A stretch of 64,000 nt of DNA from Demequina flava. Its GTDB lineage: Bacteria; Actinomycetota; Actinomycetes; Actinomycetales; Demequinaceae. The notes beneath the pieces are model-generated. The model was given only the letters and a program-made list of their open reading frames with translations. It made no database searches and was not told where the DNA came from. Below are positions 8,421 through 16,687 of this stretch, one piece after another. Made by a program: the position numbers and the translations under genes. Every line of letters begins with the position of its first letter. The first letter of the stretch is position 1. Location of the stretch: positions 1,590,838-1,654,837 of the forward strand of contig NZ_BBRA01000001.1 of the NCBI RefSeq assembly GCF_000975035.1. The letters run 5' to 3'.

Positions 8421-9134
8421 CTACGTGATTGACGGAGCGCTGTCAGTGGCGCCCACCACGCGTTCGGCCGATTCGCGCAAGGGGATCCAGTTCCAGGCGA
8501 TCAGCGCACACGTGGTGCCGACGACGAACCCTGCGATGACATCGGTCGGGTGGTGCATGCCGCGGTACACCCGCGACAGCCCAACGCCGAGCGGCGCGGC
8601 GACGCACACGATCTGGACCGAGACGCGAAGTCCCGTGTGACGAATGCGCGTGGCGCACAACGCGACGGCGATGTAGACGGCCGTCGATGCGCCGGTGTGG
8701 CCACTCGGGAAGCTCGACGTGGGGGGAGCGTGGTCGAGCTGCTCGACTTCGGGGCGCGATCGGCCCACGACCAGCGAGGCCGTGAGAAAGACCAGTGCCT
8801 CGACGCCGAGCGCGATGGCAGGAACGACAGCAAGCCACCACTGGCGTGACTGCCACCATATGAAGGCGACGATGACCAGACACGTCGCCATGAGGACTTG
8901 GGTGTTTCCGAGTTCGGAGACAACCGTGGTGATGCCGTTAAGCGAATCTGTGCGGATATCGACGACGGACTCATTGATAGCCGACTCGTCGATTCCGATG
9001 ACGTCGACGAGCAGATAGCCCGTGCCTACGACCGCGACCCACAGGATCGCGGCAGGGAAGAGGACGCGACGCACAAGGCCGCGACCCACTTCAGAGCGTG
9101 TGGGCGCAACTGTTCCAGGACCTGGTCCGATCAT
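8421..9134 (-). CDS. PAP2-superfamily membrane phosphatase
   Basis: A 237-residue integral-membrane protein with about six helices. It carries the three PAP2 signature regions in order: GRSRPEV (first motif, near residue 124), SFPSGHT (second, with the catalytic-site His) and SRVYRGMHHPTDV (third, with the nucleophile His). Such enzymes dephosphorylate lipid phosphates, such as undecaprenyl pyrophosphate or phosphatidic acid, at the outer membrane face. The substrate is not determinable here. It ends three bases before the next minus-strand gene begins its stop region (9138), so the two are probably co-transcribed with the DUF1206 gene first. Confidence 0.88.
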   Translation of the reverse strand: MIGPGPGTVAPTRSEVGRGLVRRVLFPAAILWVAVVGTGYLLVDVIGIDESAINESVVDIRTDSLNGITTVVSELGNTQVLMATCLVIVAFIWWQSRQWWLAVVPAIALGVEALVFLTASLVVGRSRPEVEQLDHAPPTSSFPSGHTGASTAVYIAVALCATRIRHTGLRVSVQIVCVAAPLGVGLSRVYRGMHHPTDVIAGFVVGTTCALIAWNWIPLRESAERVVGATDSAPSIT

Positions 9135-9137
9135 GGG

Positions 9138-9929
9138 TCACATCCGGGCGTAGCGGGCGCGGATGAAGGAGTACAGCCCGTAGGCCGCGAATCCCACACC
9201 GACGACTGCGACGATGATCTGGCCTCCGGGGAGGTCAAGAAGGCTCTTGATGGCGCCGTCGAGTCCCTCTGCGTCATCGGGGTCCGCGGTCACCGCTGAG
9301 TAGGTGAAGAGGACGCCCACGACGGACAGGGCGATGCCCTTGGCGACGTAGCCGGTGGTGCCGAGTCCGTGGACCATGCGGGTCGAGCCGCTGGGCACGC
9401 TCTTGAGGTCCTCCATGTACTTTTTGCGCAGGCCCTTCACGACGTGGAACACGCCAGCGACGAGGATGCCGATTCCAATCGCGCCCACGATGAACTGGCC
9501 GCCGGGCCAACCCAGCACCTTGGCGACGATGCCCTGCGCCTGCGAGTCGCCGCCGCCGCTCGAGGAGCCCATGGCGATGGACGCGGACGTGAACGCGAGG
9601 ACGAGGTAGACACCCGCCTTGGCGAGCGCCTTGACGCGGTCTTTCGCGCTGTCGTGCGACCGCAGGCCGTCGGCGAGCTGCCACAGGCCAAGTGCTGCGA
9701 AAGCAATCACGGCCACCCACAGGATGATCATTCCGAAGCTGTTGTCGCTGAGGCTTGAGAGCGCTTGGCTCGAACTGGCCTCTTCGCCTCCTGAACTGAA
9801 AGCGATCTGCGCGATGAGGAAGCCGAGCATCAGGTGGAGAACTCCGGAGACGGCATACCCAGCGCGGGCACCCTTCTCCCAGACGTCTCCTGTATTGCCC
9901 TGCTTCATGGACGATGCAGATGTACTCAT
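9138..9929 (-). CDS. DUF1206 six-helix membrane protein
   Basis: About 263 residues forming three copies of a two-helix unit, for example YAVSGVLHLMLGFLIAQIAF, IGIGILVAGVFHVVKGLRKK and VGVGFAAYGLYSFIRARYA. Each copy has the Gly-x-x-H/Y pattern seen in DUF1206 proteins of actinobacteria. Its function is unknown. I place the start at ATG 9929 (MSTSASSMK); an in-frame ATG 33 bases upstream (9962) has its GGGGA touching the start codon, a poor ribosome site. It is transcribed ahead of the PAP2 phosphatase gene with a three-base gap. Confidence 0.85.
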   Translation of the reverse strand: MSTSASSMKQGNTGDVWEKGARAGYAVSGVLHLMLGFLIAQIAFSSGGEEASSSQALSSLSDNSFGMIILWVAVIAFAALGLWQLADGLRSHDSAKDRVKALAKAGVYLVLAFTSASIAMGSSSGGGDSQAQGIVAKVLGWPGGQFIVGAIGIGILVAGVFHVVKGLRKKYMEDLKSVPSGSTRMVHGLGTTGYVAKGIALSVVGVLFTYSAVTADPDDAEGLDGAIKSLLDLPGGQIIVAVVGVGFAAYGLYSFIRARYARM

Positions 9930-10169
9930 GCTTACTGTCAACCGCTCTTGGTGTGGGCTCATTCCCCGCCGCGGTGTGGTTGTGGACTGCAGGCGCTGGT
10001 TTTCCAGGCAGTTTGTTGCGGGGAAACGGGCGGCGCGACCGTCGGGTAGACTGGCGGGGTTCCATGGCGAGGCTGGACCTTCAAGGTGCTGGCGTTATCG
10101 ACACGGCGGTGTGATGTTTGATGCCTGCCTTGCCTGGCTCCACATACCGAATCTCTCAAGGAGAAGCCC
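9930..10169. promoter_or_regulatory. Divergent gap with rplY promoter
   Basis: TAGACT (10047-10052) is the -10 sequence also found upstream of mfd, eno and the AhcY homologue in this window, and would give rplY a leader of about 110 bases. The strong ribosome site AAGGAGAAG lies just before the rplY ATG. No small gene or known riboswitch is evident in the leader. Confidence 0.45.
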
Positions 10170-10796
10170 ATGGCTGACAAGCTCAAGCTCGCCGCTCAGA
10201 CCCGTACCGACTTCGGGAAGGGCGCGGCACGCCGCACCCGTATGGCCGACCTCATCCCCGCCGTTCTTTACGGCCACGGTGAGGCACCCGCACACCTTAC
10301 TCTTCCCGGCCACGACACCATGATGGCGCTGAAGAACCCCAACGCCCTGCTCACCATCGTGATCGATGGCGAAGAGGACCAGCTCGCCGTCGCCAAGGAC
10401 GTGCAGCGCAACCCCATCAAGCGCACCATCGACCACGTTGACCTGCTCATCGTGAAGAAGGGCGAGAAGATCACCGTCGACGTGCCCGTTCACGTCGAGG
10501 GCGAGTCCGCACCCGGAACCATCCACGTGCTCGAGAACTCGTCGCTGCAGATCCTGGCCGAGGCCACGCACCTGCCCGAGTACCTCACCGTCGACATCGA
10601 GGGTATGGAAGAGGGCGACAAGAAGCTCGCTTCCGACCTCGAGCTGCCCAAGGGCTCCGAGCTGGCCGGCGACCCCGAGCAGCTCATCATCCACATCTCC
10701 GTGCCGCGCACCGCTGCTGAGGATGAGCCCGAGACCGCTGAGGCTGCTGCCGAGGGCGAAGCCACTGAGGCAGAGGGCGAAAGCGACGACAACTAA
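10170..10796 (+). CDS. rplY: 50S ribosomal protein L25 / general stress protein Ctc
   Basis: 208 residues. The N-terminal L25 domain (about 1-90: RTDFGKGAARRTRMADLIPAVLYGHG) binds 5S rRNA in the large subunit, and the C-terminal TL5/Ctc beta domain (about 95-185) follows. The tail (186-208) is a low-complexity acidic Ala/Glu stretch. rplY next to pth is a conserved bacterial arrangement. The start is ATG with AAGGAGAAG. A strong terminator at 10816 separates it from pth. Confidence 0.95.
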   Translation: MADKLKLAAQTRTDFGKGAARRTRMADLIPAVLYGHGEAPAHLTLPGHDTMMALKNPNALLTIVIDGEEDQLAVAKDVQRNPIKRTIDHVDLLIVKKGEKITVDVPVHVEGESAPGTIHVLENSSLQILAEATHLPEYLTVDIEGMEEGDKKLASDLELPKGSELAGDPEQLIIHISVPRTAAEDEPETAEAAAEGEATEAEGESDDN

Positions 10797-10815
10797 GTCG
10801 CACCCTCTCTTTCAC

Positions 10816-10848
10816 AACGCGCCCGTCACCGATGGTGGCGGGCGCGTT
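10816..10848 (+). terminator. Intrinsic-type hairpin after rplY
   Basis: AACGCGCCCGTCACC (10816-10830), loop GAT, and GGTGGCGGGCGCGTT (10834-10848) form a 15-bp stem with one G-T pair, followed by GCGTTTCG. It lies 20 bases after the rplY stop. It is not a GGGCCGATGC-family element. Confidence 0.75.
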
Positions 10849-10890
10849 GCGTTTCGCGGGACACTAAGGGCTAACGAAAGGGACTGACAC

Positions 10891-11466
10891 GTGAGCGCAT
10901 TGATCGTGGGGCTGGGAAATCCAGGCGACGAGTACGCGGGTACCCGCCACAACATCGGCCAGATGGTCGCCGACGAGTTGGCCTCCCGTTCGGGCACGGC
11001 GCTTGGCGTCCACAGGAAGACCCGCACGCGCGCCGCGACTGTCCGGATTGGCGGCGGCCCCGCGACCGTGGCGGTGCCTATGTCCTACATGAACGTCTCC
11101 GGCGGCCCGGTGTCGGCGCTCGCGAAGTATCAGTCCGTTGAGCCGCAGGACGTCATCGTGGTCCACGACGATCTCGACATCCCCTTTGGCGCCGTCAAGC
11201 TCAAGCGTGGTGGCGGCTCCGGTGGCCACAACGGTCTGAAGGACATCACCAAGGCCCTTGGAGGTCCCGATTATGTGCGTGTGCGCGTGGGAGTAGGGCG
11301 CCCGCCGGGCCGCATGGAGGCGGCCGCGTTTGTGCTTAAGCCATTCTCGGCGGCCGAGCGTAAAGAGCTAGATCTGTTGATCTCGCTCGCGGCCGATGCT
11401 GCCGAGGCCGTCGTCGTCGACGGGCTTGAGTCGGCGCAGCAGGAGTTCCACTCGCCGCGTGCGTGA
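10891..11466 (+). CDS. pth: Peptidyl-tRNA hydrolase
   Basis: A 191-residue esterase that frees tRNA from peptidyl-tRNAs dropped by stalled ribosomes. The catalytic set is visible: N10 in VGLGNPG, H20 in GTRHNIG, the Asn of [10 protein letters not shown] near 68, and the Asp of [11 protein letters not shown] near 92. Length and order match the bacterial family. The start is GTG 10891 with GAAAGGGA upstream. It follows rplY but after a terminator, so it may have its own promoter (a TA-rich CTAAGGGCTAACG precedes the ribosome site). Confidence 0.96.
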   Translation: MSALIVGLGNPGDEYAGTRHNIGQMVADELASRSGTALGVHRKTRTRAATVRIGGGPATVAVPMSYMNVSGGPVSALAKYQSVEPQDVIVVHDDLDIPFGAVKLKRGGGSGGHNGLKDITKALGGPDYVRVRVGVGRPPGRMEAAAFVLKPFSAAERKELDLLISLAADAAEAVVVDGLESAQQEFHSPRA

Positions 11467-11531
11467 GCGGCGGCCGCGCGTTTCCGCCGTGTAAATCTCT
11501 GCCCGGGAATGGACAACCCCCCTGGGTGCGT

Positions 11532-11553
11532 CACTACTATCGAAACGGTAGTG
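11532..11553. promoter_or_regulatory. Inverted repeat upstream of HAD/GH65 operon, candidate operator
   Basis: CACTAC (11532-11537) and GTAGTG (11548-11553) flank TATCGAAACG. The centre resembles operator half-sites of LacI-type sugar regulators. It lies about 60 bases upstream of the HAD start, where an operator for a disaccharide phosphorylase operon would be expected. No regulator gene is adjacent. Confidence 0.45.
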
Positions 11554-11611
11554 CCGTAGACGACCGCGTCTGCGTTCCGTCCGTGCCCGTCCCCCAATCT
11601 AGGGAGCCAGC

Positions 11612-12349
11612 ATGACCGCTCAGTGGACCATTCCTCCAGCCTCCAGCCGCACGTACGGTGCCGCACTGTTTGATCTCGATGGGGTGCTGACTCCCACGGC
11701 CGAGGTGCACATGAAGGCCTGGGCCGCCATGTTCACCGAGTACTTCACGCGTCACGGCATCACGCCGGCCTATACCGACCATGACTACTACGCCTACGTC
11801 GACGGCAAGCCGCGTTACGACGGAGTCGACGCTTGCCTGCGCTCTCGCGGCGTTGAACTGCCCTGGGGCGACCCGAGCGACGCGCCAGGCGCGGAGACCG
11901 TGTGCGGTATCGGCAACGTGAAGAACGACGCGTTCATGGCAGTGCTGAATGCAGAGGGTGTGGCGCCGTATCCGGGGTCCGCGCGCTTGGTGCAGCACTT
12001 GCGGTCGATCGGCGTGCCAGTCGCGGTCGTGTCGAGTTCACGCAACGCGCCGCAGGTTCTTGCCGCCGCGGGCCTCGCGCCCCAGTTCGAGGTTGTCGTG
12101 GACGGCAACACCGTGGCGACCGAGGGGATTGCCGGAAAGCCCGCGCCAGACATGTTTGAGCTGGCAGCCAAGCGCCTAGGAGTCGCTACGGCCGATGCTG
12201 TGGTCATCGAAGATGCTCACTCCGGTGTGCAGGCCGGTGCAGCAGGCGACTTTGCTCTCGTGGTCGGGGTAGACCGGGGCGCAGGAGCGCAGGCGCTGCT
12301 CGACAGCGGCGCTGAGATCGTAGTGAACGACCTTGAGGAGCTGATGTGA
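11612..12349 (+). CDS. HAD-family hydrolase, beta-phosphoglucomutase-like
   Basis: 245 residues of subfamily IA HAD fold. Motif I FDLDGVLTP (D21 nucleophile, D23 acid/base), motif II VSSSRNAP, motif III Lys in GKPAPDMF and motif IV IEDAHSGVQAG are all present, with a helical cap between residues 30 and 110. Because it overlaps a GH65 phosphorylase gene by four bases, the likely role is conversion of the beta-glucose 1-phosphate released by that enzyme to glucose 6-phosphate (beta-phosphoglucomutase). The alternative is a sugar-phosphate phosphatase. The pairing of these two families is well established for maltose, trehalose and kojibiose use. Confidence 0.85.
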   Translation: MTAQWTIPPASSRTYGAALFDLDGVLTPTAEVHMKAWAAMFTEYFTRHGITPAYTDHDYYAYVDGKPRYDGVDACLRSRGVELPWGDPSDAPGAETVCGIGNVKNDAFMAVLNAEGVAPYPGSARLVQHLRSIGVPVAVVSSSRNAPQVLAAAGLAPQFEVVVDGNTVATEGIAGKPAPDMFELAAKRLGVATADAVVIEDAHSGVQAGAAGDFALVVGVDRGAGAQALLDSGAEIVVNDLEELM

Positions 12350-14904
12350 TGAAGGCCGCCCAGCCACGCGGATTCGACGAGTTGCACCCCGACTACATGG
12401 ACCGGCTCCGTTTTCCGGTGGATCCGTGGCGCCTGGTGGAGACGGAGTTCTCGAAGGACGACCTCGGTGTCACCGAGACGCTGTTCGCCGTCGCCAACGG
12501 CTACTTGGGGCTACGTGGCAACGTCGAGGACGGGCACGATGCCCACGCCCATGGAACGTTCATCAACGGCTTCCACGAGACGTGGGACATCCGGCACGCG
12601 GAAGAGGCCTACGGCTTCGCCCGCACCGGACAAACAATCGCCAATGTGCCGGACTCCAAGATCATCCGCCTGTACGTCAACGACGAGCCGCTGTTGCTGT
12701 CGACGGCAGACCTGATCGAATACGAGCGCGTCCTCGACATGCGCGAGGGCATCCTCACCCGCGAGCTTTTGTGGCGCACGCCATCCGGAAACCGTGTGCG
12801 GGTGCGCTCACAGCGCATGGTGTCGTTCTCGCAGCGTCACCTCGCCGTGATGACGTACGAGGTCGAGCTGCTCGACAAGGCCGCGCCCATCGCCGTCTCT
12901 TCGCAGCTGCTTAACCGCCAGGCAGGACTCGACGAGTACCGCGCGACGCCGGTCCGCGAAGGCATGGCGGACCCCCGCAAGGCGAACAACCTCGAGGACC
13001 GCGTCCTGGAGCCGCGCATCCAGCACGCCGACGATGGCCGCGTGGTCCTTGGGTACAAGGCCGCGAATTCTGGGATGACTCTCGCTGCTGCGATGGAGCA
13101 CACCATTGACTTCGACGGTGAGTACGACCGGGTGGACGAGGTAGACCCGGACTACGCCAAGCACGTCTTCCGTGCGCGTGCCGAACCAGGTCAGGTCTTC
13201 ACGCTGACCAAGGTCGTCAGCTATCACACGTCCCGCCTGGTGCCCCCGCGCGAGCTCGCGGACCGCTGCCACCGCACCCTAGACCGCGTCCGGCAAGAGG
13301 GTGTCGAGAAGCAGTTCGAGCAGCAGCGCGAGTGGATGAAGGACTTCTGGAACCGCTCGGACGTCGAGATCGAGGGTCACGACGACACGCAGCAGGCGGT
13401 GAGGTGGAATCTGTTCCAGCTCGCCCAGGCTGCTGCCCGTGGGGACGGCTTTGGGGTTCCCGCGAAGGGGCTCACTGGTTCTGGTTACGGCGGTCACTAC
13501 TTCTGGGACTCCGAGGTTTACGTGATGCCGTTCTTCACGTACACCTCACCGATCATCGCTCGCAACGCGCTGCGCTATCGCTACCAGATGCTCCCCGCGG
13601 CACGCCGCCGCGCGGGCGAACTCGCCCAGCACGGCGCTCTCTATCCGTGGCGCACCATCAACGGCGAGGAAGCATCGGCCTACTACGCCGCGGGCACCGC
13701 GCAGTATCACATCGATGCAGACATCTCTTATGCGATCGACAAGTACGTGCGCGCCACCGGGGACGACGAGTTCCTGGCTCGCAACGGCATCGACATCCTG
13801 GTCGAAACCGCGCGTATGTGGGCGGACCTGGGCTTTTGGCGCAAAGTCGAAGGCAAGGGCGAGTCGTTCCGCATCCACGGCGTGACCGGTCCAGACGAGT
13901 ACACGACTGTCGTGAACGACAATCTGTACACGAACGTCATGGCGCGGTTTAACCTGCGCTGTGCAGCATCGGCCGTGCACAAACTTCGGGACCGCTGGCC
14001 CGAGCAGCACGACAAGATGATGGCGCGCCTGAACCTCACGAGCGATGAGGTGGATGAATGGACTCGCGCGGCCGATGGCATGGCCGTGCTGTGGGATGAC
14101 CTTCTCGGGATTCACCCGCAAGACGCACTCTTCAACGAGCGCGAGGTGTGGGATCTGGCGAACACGCCACCGGAGCAGCGTCCGCTGCTGCTGCACTTCC
14201 ACCCGCTGGTGATCTACCGCTTCCAGGTCTTGAAGCAGGCCGACGTTGTCCTCGCGCTGTTCCTGCAAGGTGAGCACTTCACGCCCGAAGAGAAGCGCAA
14301 GGACTTCGAGTACTACGACCCGATCACGACGGGCGACTCGACGCTCTCCGGCGTTGTGCAGTCGATCATCGCGGCCGAGGTTGGCTATCACGAGCTTGCG
14401 CTCAAGTACTTCTGGGACAGCCTCTACGTTGACCTGGGCGATCTGCACGCGAATGCCTCGGACGGCGTGCACACCGCGTCCACGGGCGGCGTGTGGTCAT
14501 CCCTGGTTTACGGCTTTGGTGGCTTCCGCGATTACGGCGACGTGTTGCGGTTCGACCCGCGGCTGCCCGAGGACTGGCAGTCGCTGACCTTCCGCCTCAC
14601 GCAGCGCGGCACGCGCGTCAAGGTGACGGTGCGTGAGGCGTCGATCTCGTTCACCATCGAGGAAGGGCCTGGTCTCACCGTGGACGTCCGCGGCGAGCGC
14701 CACAGCCTCACGCAGTTGTCCGAGCTCGAGGTGCCACTCGACGGCCAGGGGGAGCGCATCCCCGGCGAGCCCGATGCCGCGGCCTTCCACGGCACCGTGC
14801 GCGCAGACGGCACGGTCATTACGCCGTCGTTGCCTTCTTCCGTGACGGAGACCACCGAGATGGAACTTCCGGAAGAGAATCAGCTACGCACCGAGGGAAG
14901 CTAG
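12346..14904 (+). CDS. Glycoside hydrolase family 65 disaccharide phosphorylase
   Basis: An 852-residue cytosolic phosphorylase. The N-terminal beta-sandwich (about 1-300, including GFHETWDIRHAEEAYGF) is followed by the (alpha/alpha)6 barrel (about 340-720) holding the general acid Glu in VTGPDEYTTVVND near residue 518 and the phosphate-site region HTASTGGVWSS near 706, then a C-terminal beta domain. GH65 enzymes cleave alpha-glucosidic disaccharides with phosphate to glucose plus beta-glucose 1-phosphate. Whether this one prefers maltose, trehalose, kojibiose or nigerose cannot be decided by eye. It starts at GTG 12346 or the adjacent ATG 12349, overlapping the HAD stop, so translation is coupled. 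Confidence 0.93.
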   Translation: MMKAAQPRGFDELHPDYMDRLRFPVDPWRLVETEFSKDDLGVTETLFAVANGYLGLRGNVEDGHDAHAHGTFINGFHETWDIRHAEEAYGFARTGQTIANVPDSKIIRLYVNDEPLLLSTADLIEYERVLDMREGILTRELLWRTPSGNRVRVRSQRMVSFSQRHLAVMTYEVELLDKAAPIAVSSQLLNRQAGLDEYRATPVREGMADPRKANNLEDRVLEPRIQHADDGRVVLGYKAANSGMTLAAAMEHTIDFDGEYDRVDEVDPDYAKHVFRARAEPGQVFTLTKVVSYHTSRLVPPRELADRCHRTLDRVRQEGVEKQFEQQREWMKDFWNRSDVEIEGHDDTQQAVRWNLFQLAQAAARGDGFGVPAKGLTGSGYGGHYFWDSEVYVMPFFTYTSPIIARNALRYRYQMLPAARRRAGELAQHGALYPWRTINGEEASAYYAAGTAQYHIDADISYAIDKYVRATGDDEFLARNGIDILVETARMWADLGFWRKVEGKGESFRIHGVTGPDEYTTVVNDNLYTNVMARFNLRCAASAVHKLRDRWPEQHDKMMARLNLTSDEVDEWTRAADGMAVLWDDLLGIHPQDALFNEREVWDLANTPPEQRPLLLHFHPLVIYRFQVLKQADVVLALFLQGEHFTPEEKRKDFEYYDPITTGDSTLSGVVQSIIAAEVGYHELALKYFWDSLYVDLGDLHANASDGVHTASTGGVWSSLVYGFGGFRDYGDVLRFDPRLPEDWQSLTFRLTQRGTRVKVTVREASISFTIEEGPGLTVDVRGERHSLTQLSELEVPLDGQGERIPGEPDAAAFHGTVRADGTVITPSLPSSVTETTEMELPEENQLRTEGS

Positions 14905-14911
14905 CGCGGGA

Positions 14912-14954
14912 TCCGCGTCGCGCGGTGTGCAGTGTGCGCACTGTGCGACGCGGA
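14912..14954. terminator. Large hairpin between convergent GH65 and ABC ATPase genes
   Basis: TCCGCGTCGC at the left pairs with GCGACGCGGA at the right, and an inner stem CAGTG/CACTG closes a TGCG loop, with a small bulge between them. It serves as a bidirectional terminator for two convergent genes. It is unrelated in sequence to the GGGCCGATGC family. Confidence 0.7.
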
Positions 14955-14971
14955 AGCGCCAGCCTCCGCGG

Positions 14972-15706
14972 TTAGTGGTGCGTGACGCGTGCCAGGAACT
15001 CGCGAGTCTCCGGCTGCTGTGGGTTGTCGAAGATGTCCTTGGGCGACCCTGCCTCGAGAATGCGCCCGCCGTGCATGAATACGACACGGTCGGCGACTTC
15101 GCGGGCGAAGGCCATCTCGTGGGTGGCCATGAGGATCGTTGAACCGGTGTCCTTGAGACCGCGAACCAGGTCCAGGACCTCGCCGACCAGCATGGGGTCC
15201 AGCGCGGACGTGATCTCGTCCAGCAGCAAGAGCTCGGGGTTGGTCAGGATTGCGCGCACAATCGCGACGCGTTGCTGCTGACCACCGGAGAGGCGATCGG
15301 GATAGTCGCGGAGCTTGTCGCCCAGGCCAAACTTCGCGAGCAACTCGGCCGCGCGCTCACGGGCGGCGGCGGGATTCTCGCCGTGCACCTTGCGGGCCGC
15401 CAGCGTGACGTTATCGATGACGCGCATGTGCGGGAACAGGTTGAACTGCTGGAACACGACGCCGATGCGCGCGCGGACCTTGTCCATGTCGACGCCGGGG
15501 TCGGAGATGTCGTCTCCGGACAGGATGAGCTGCCCGTCGTCGATGCGCTCAATGAGGTTGATGGTGCGCAGCAAGGTGGACTTGCCGGAGCCGGAGGCCC
15601 CGATCAGCACCACGACATCGTGCTCTTCAAGCGTGAGGTCCACGCCCTTCAGCACGGTGTTGTCGCCGAACGCCTTCCACACATCGCGAACCTCGAGGAC
15701 GCTCAC
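14972..15706 (-). CDS. Polar amino-acid ABC transporter ATP-binding protein (GlnQ type)
   Basis: A 244-residue cytoplasmic ATPase. Walker A GASGSGKSTL (about 35-44), Q-loop in VVFQQFNLFPH, signature LSGGQQQRVAIVRA (about 139-152), Walker B with D-loop LLLLDEITSALDP, and the switch His in MATHEMAF are all intact. The subfamily takes up glutamine, glutamate or other polar amino acids. It overlaps the permease gene by four bases (15703-15706) and is last in the binding protein-permease-ATPase operon. Confidence 0.94.
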   Translation of the reverse strand: MSVLEVRDVWKAFGDNTVLKGVDLTLEEHDVVVLIGASGSGKSTLLRTINLIERIDDGQLILSGDDISDPGVDMDKVRARIGVVFQQFNLFPHMRVIDNVTLAARKVHGENPAAARERAAELLAKFGLGDKLRDYPDRLSGGQQQRVAIVRAILTNPELLLLDEITSALDPMLVGEVLDLVRGLKDTGSTILMATHEMAFAREVADRVVFMHGGRILEAGSPKDIFDNPQQPETREFLARVTHH

Positions 15707-16566
15707 ACCACACCGCCGATCTGCTCGCGCTTGTTCATTCGGGCTGCGACGTAGTCGGTGAGACGCGTCAGCGGAAGCGAGATCGCGATAAAGAGCATCG
15801 CGGCCACCACATACGGCGTGAAGTTGTAGGTGGTTGCGGCGTCGATCTGGGCGGCACGAATGGCGTCAACGGCACCCAGCACCGAGATGAGCCCCACATC
15901 CTTCTGCATCGACACAAAGTCGTTCATGAGCGCGGGGATCACCTTGCGCACACCCTGCGGGATGACGACCATACGGAGGGTCTTGCCGTGGGTGAGGCCA
16001 AGGGAGCGGGCGGCGACGCGCTGCGAGGGGTTGACGGCCTCCATGCCGGCGCGCAGGACCTCGGCGACGTATGCGGAGTAGCACAGGCCGATGGCAATGG
16101 TTCCCCAGACGGCCGCGCTCAGCGGCGGGAAGATCCCAAGGGCCGGAATACCAAAGCCAACCAAGTACAGGACGATCAGGACCGGGACACCGCGGAAGAG
16201 GTCCACGTAGATCGTCGCGAGCATGCGCAGCGGGAAAAACACCGGGCCGCGCAGCGAGCGGACAATGGCGAGCGTGGTGCCGAAGATGGCGACACCGATG
16301 CCGGCGAAGAAGAGGGCCTGGATGTTGAGCCACAGGCCCTTGAGAATGTCGGGGAAGCTTTCCTTACCGATTTCCCAGTTGAAGAAACTCTCCTTGACCG
16401 CTTCCCAACCAGGGGTGTTGACGACGAGGAGGGTCGCGACGGTGGCGAAGATGAGGGTGGATCCTGCGGCAATGCCGACGGAGCGCCACGTGGAACGCTT
16501 CCGGTAGGCCCGCCGTTCGAGCTCAAGCAGGCTCGGCTCATGCGCTGTGGGCGTTCCGTCGCTCAT
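15703..16566 (-). CDS. Polar amino-acid ABC transporter permease (HisM/GlnP type)
   Basis: A 287-residue inner-membrane protein. After a short cytoplasmic N-terminus come about five helices, with the amino-acid-type EAA loop AVNPSQRVAARSLGLTHGKT near residue 195. The start is ATG 16566, directly after a TTG that could be an alternative; AAAGG lies upstream. It is separated from the binding-protein gene by 121 bases containing a very stable stem-loop, and overlaps the ATPase gene. Confidence 0.92.
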   Translation of the reverse strand: MSDGTPTAHEPSLLELERRAYRKRSTWRSVGIAAGSTLIFATVATLLVVNTPGWEAVKESFFNWEIGKESFPDILKGLWLNIQALFFAGIGVAIFGTTLAIVRSLRGPVFFPLRMLATIYVDLFRGVPVLIVLYLVGFGIPALGIFPPLSAAVWGTIAIGLCYSAYVAEVLRAGMEAVNPSQRVAARSLGLTHGKTLRMVVIPQGVRKVIPALMNDFVSMQKDVGLISVLGAVDAIRAAQIDAATTYNFTPYVVAAMLFIAISLPLTRLTDYVAARMNKREQIGGVV

Positions 16567-16589
16567 CAATCAGCCTTTACGTGTGCGGT

Positions 16590-16628
16590 GGCGGTCGGTT
16601 CGCACCAGAGTAGTGCGAACCGACCGCC
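16590..16628 (-). terminator. Intercistronic stem-loop between binding-protein and permease genes
   Basis: A perfect 16-bp stem, GGCGGTCGGTTCGCAC (16590-16605) with its complement at 16613-16628, and a 7-base loop. On the transcribed strand it sits between the binding-protein stop (16688) and the permease start (16566). Such structures protect the upstream mRNA or partly terminate, raising binding protein over membrane subunits. Confidence 0.8.
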
Positions 16629-16687
16629 CAGCACGGGTTAGTCGATCCCGCGAGCGGCAGGATCGGCGTGGGCTCAGGGCCCGAGAG

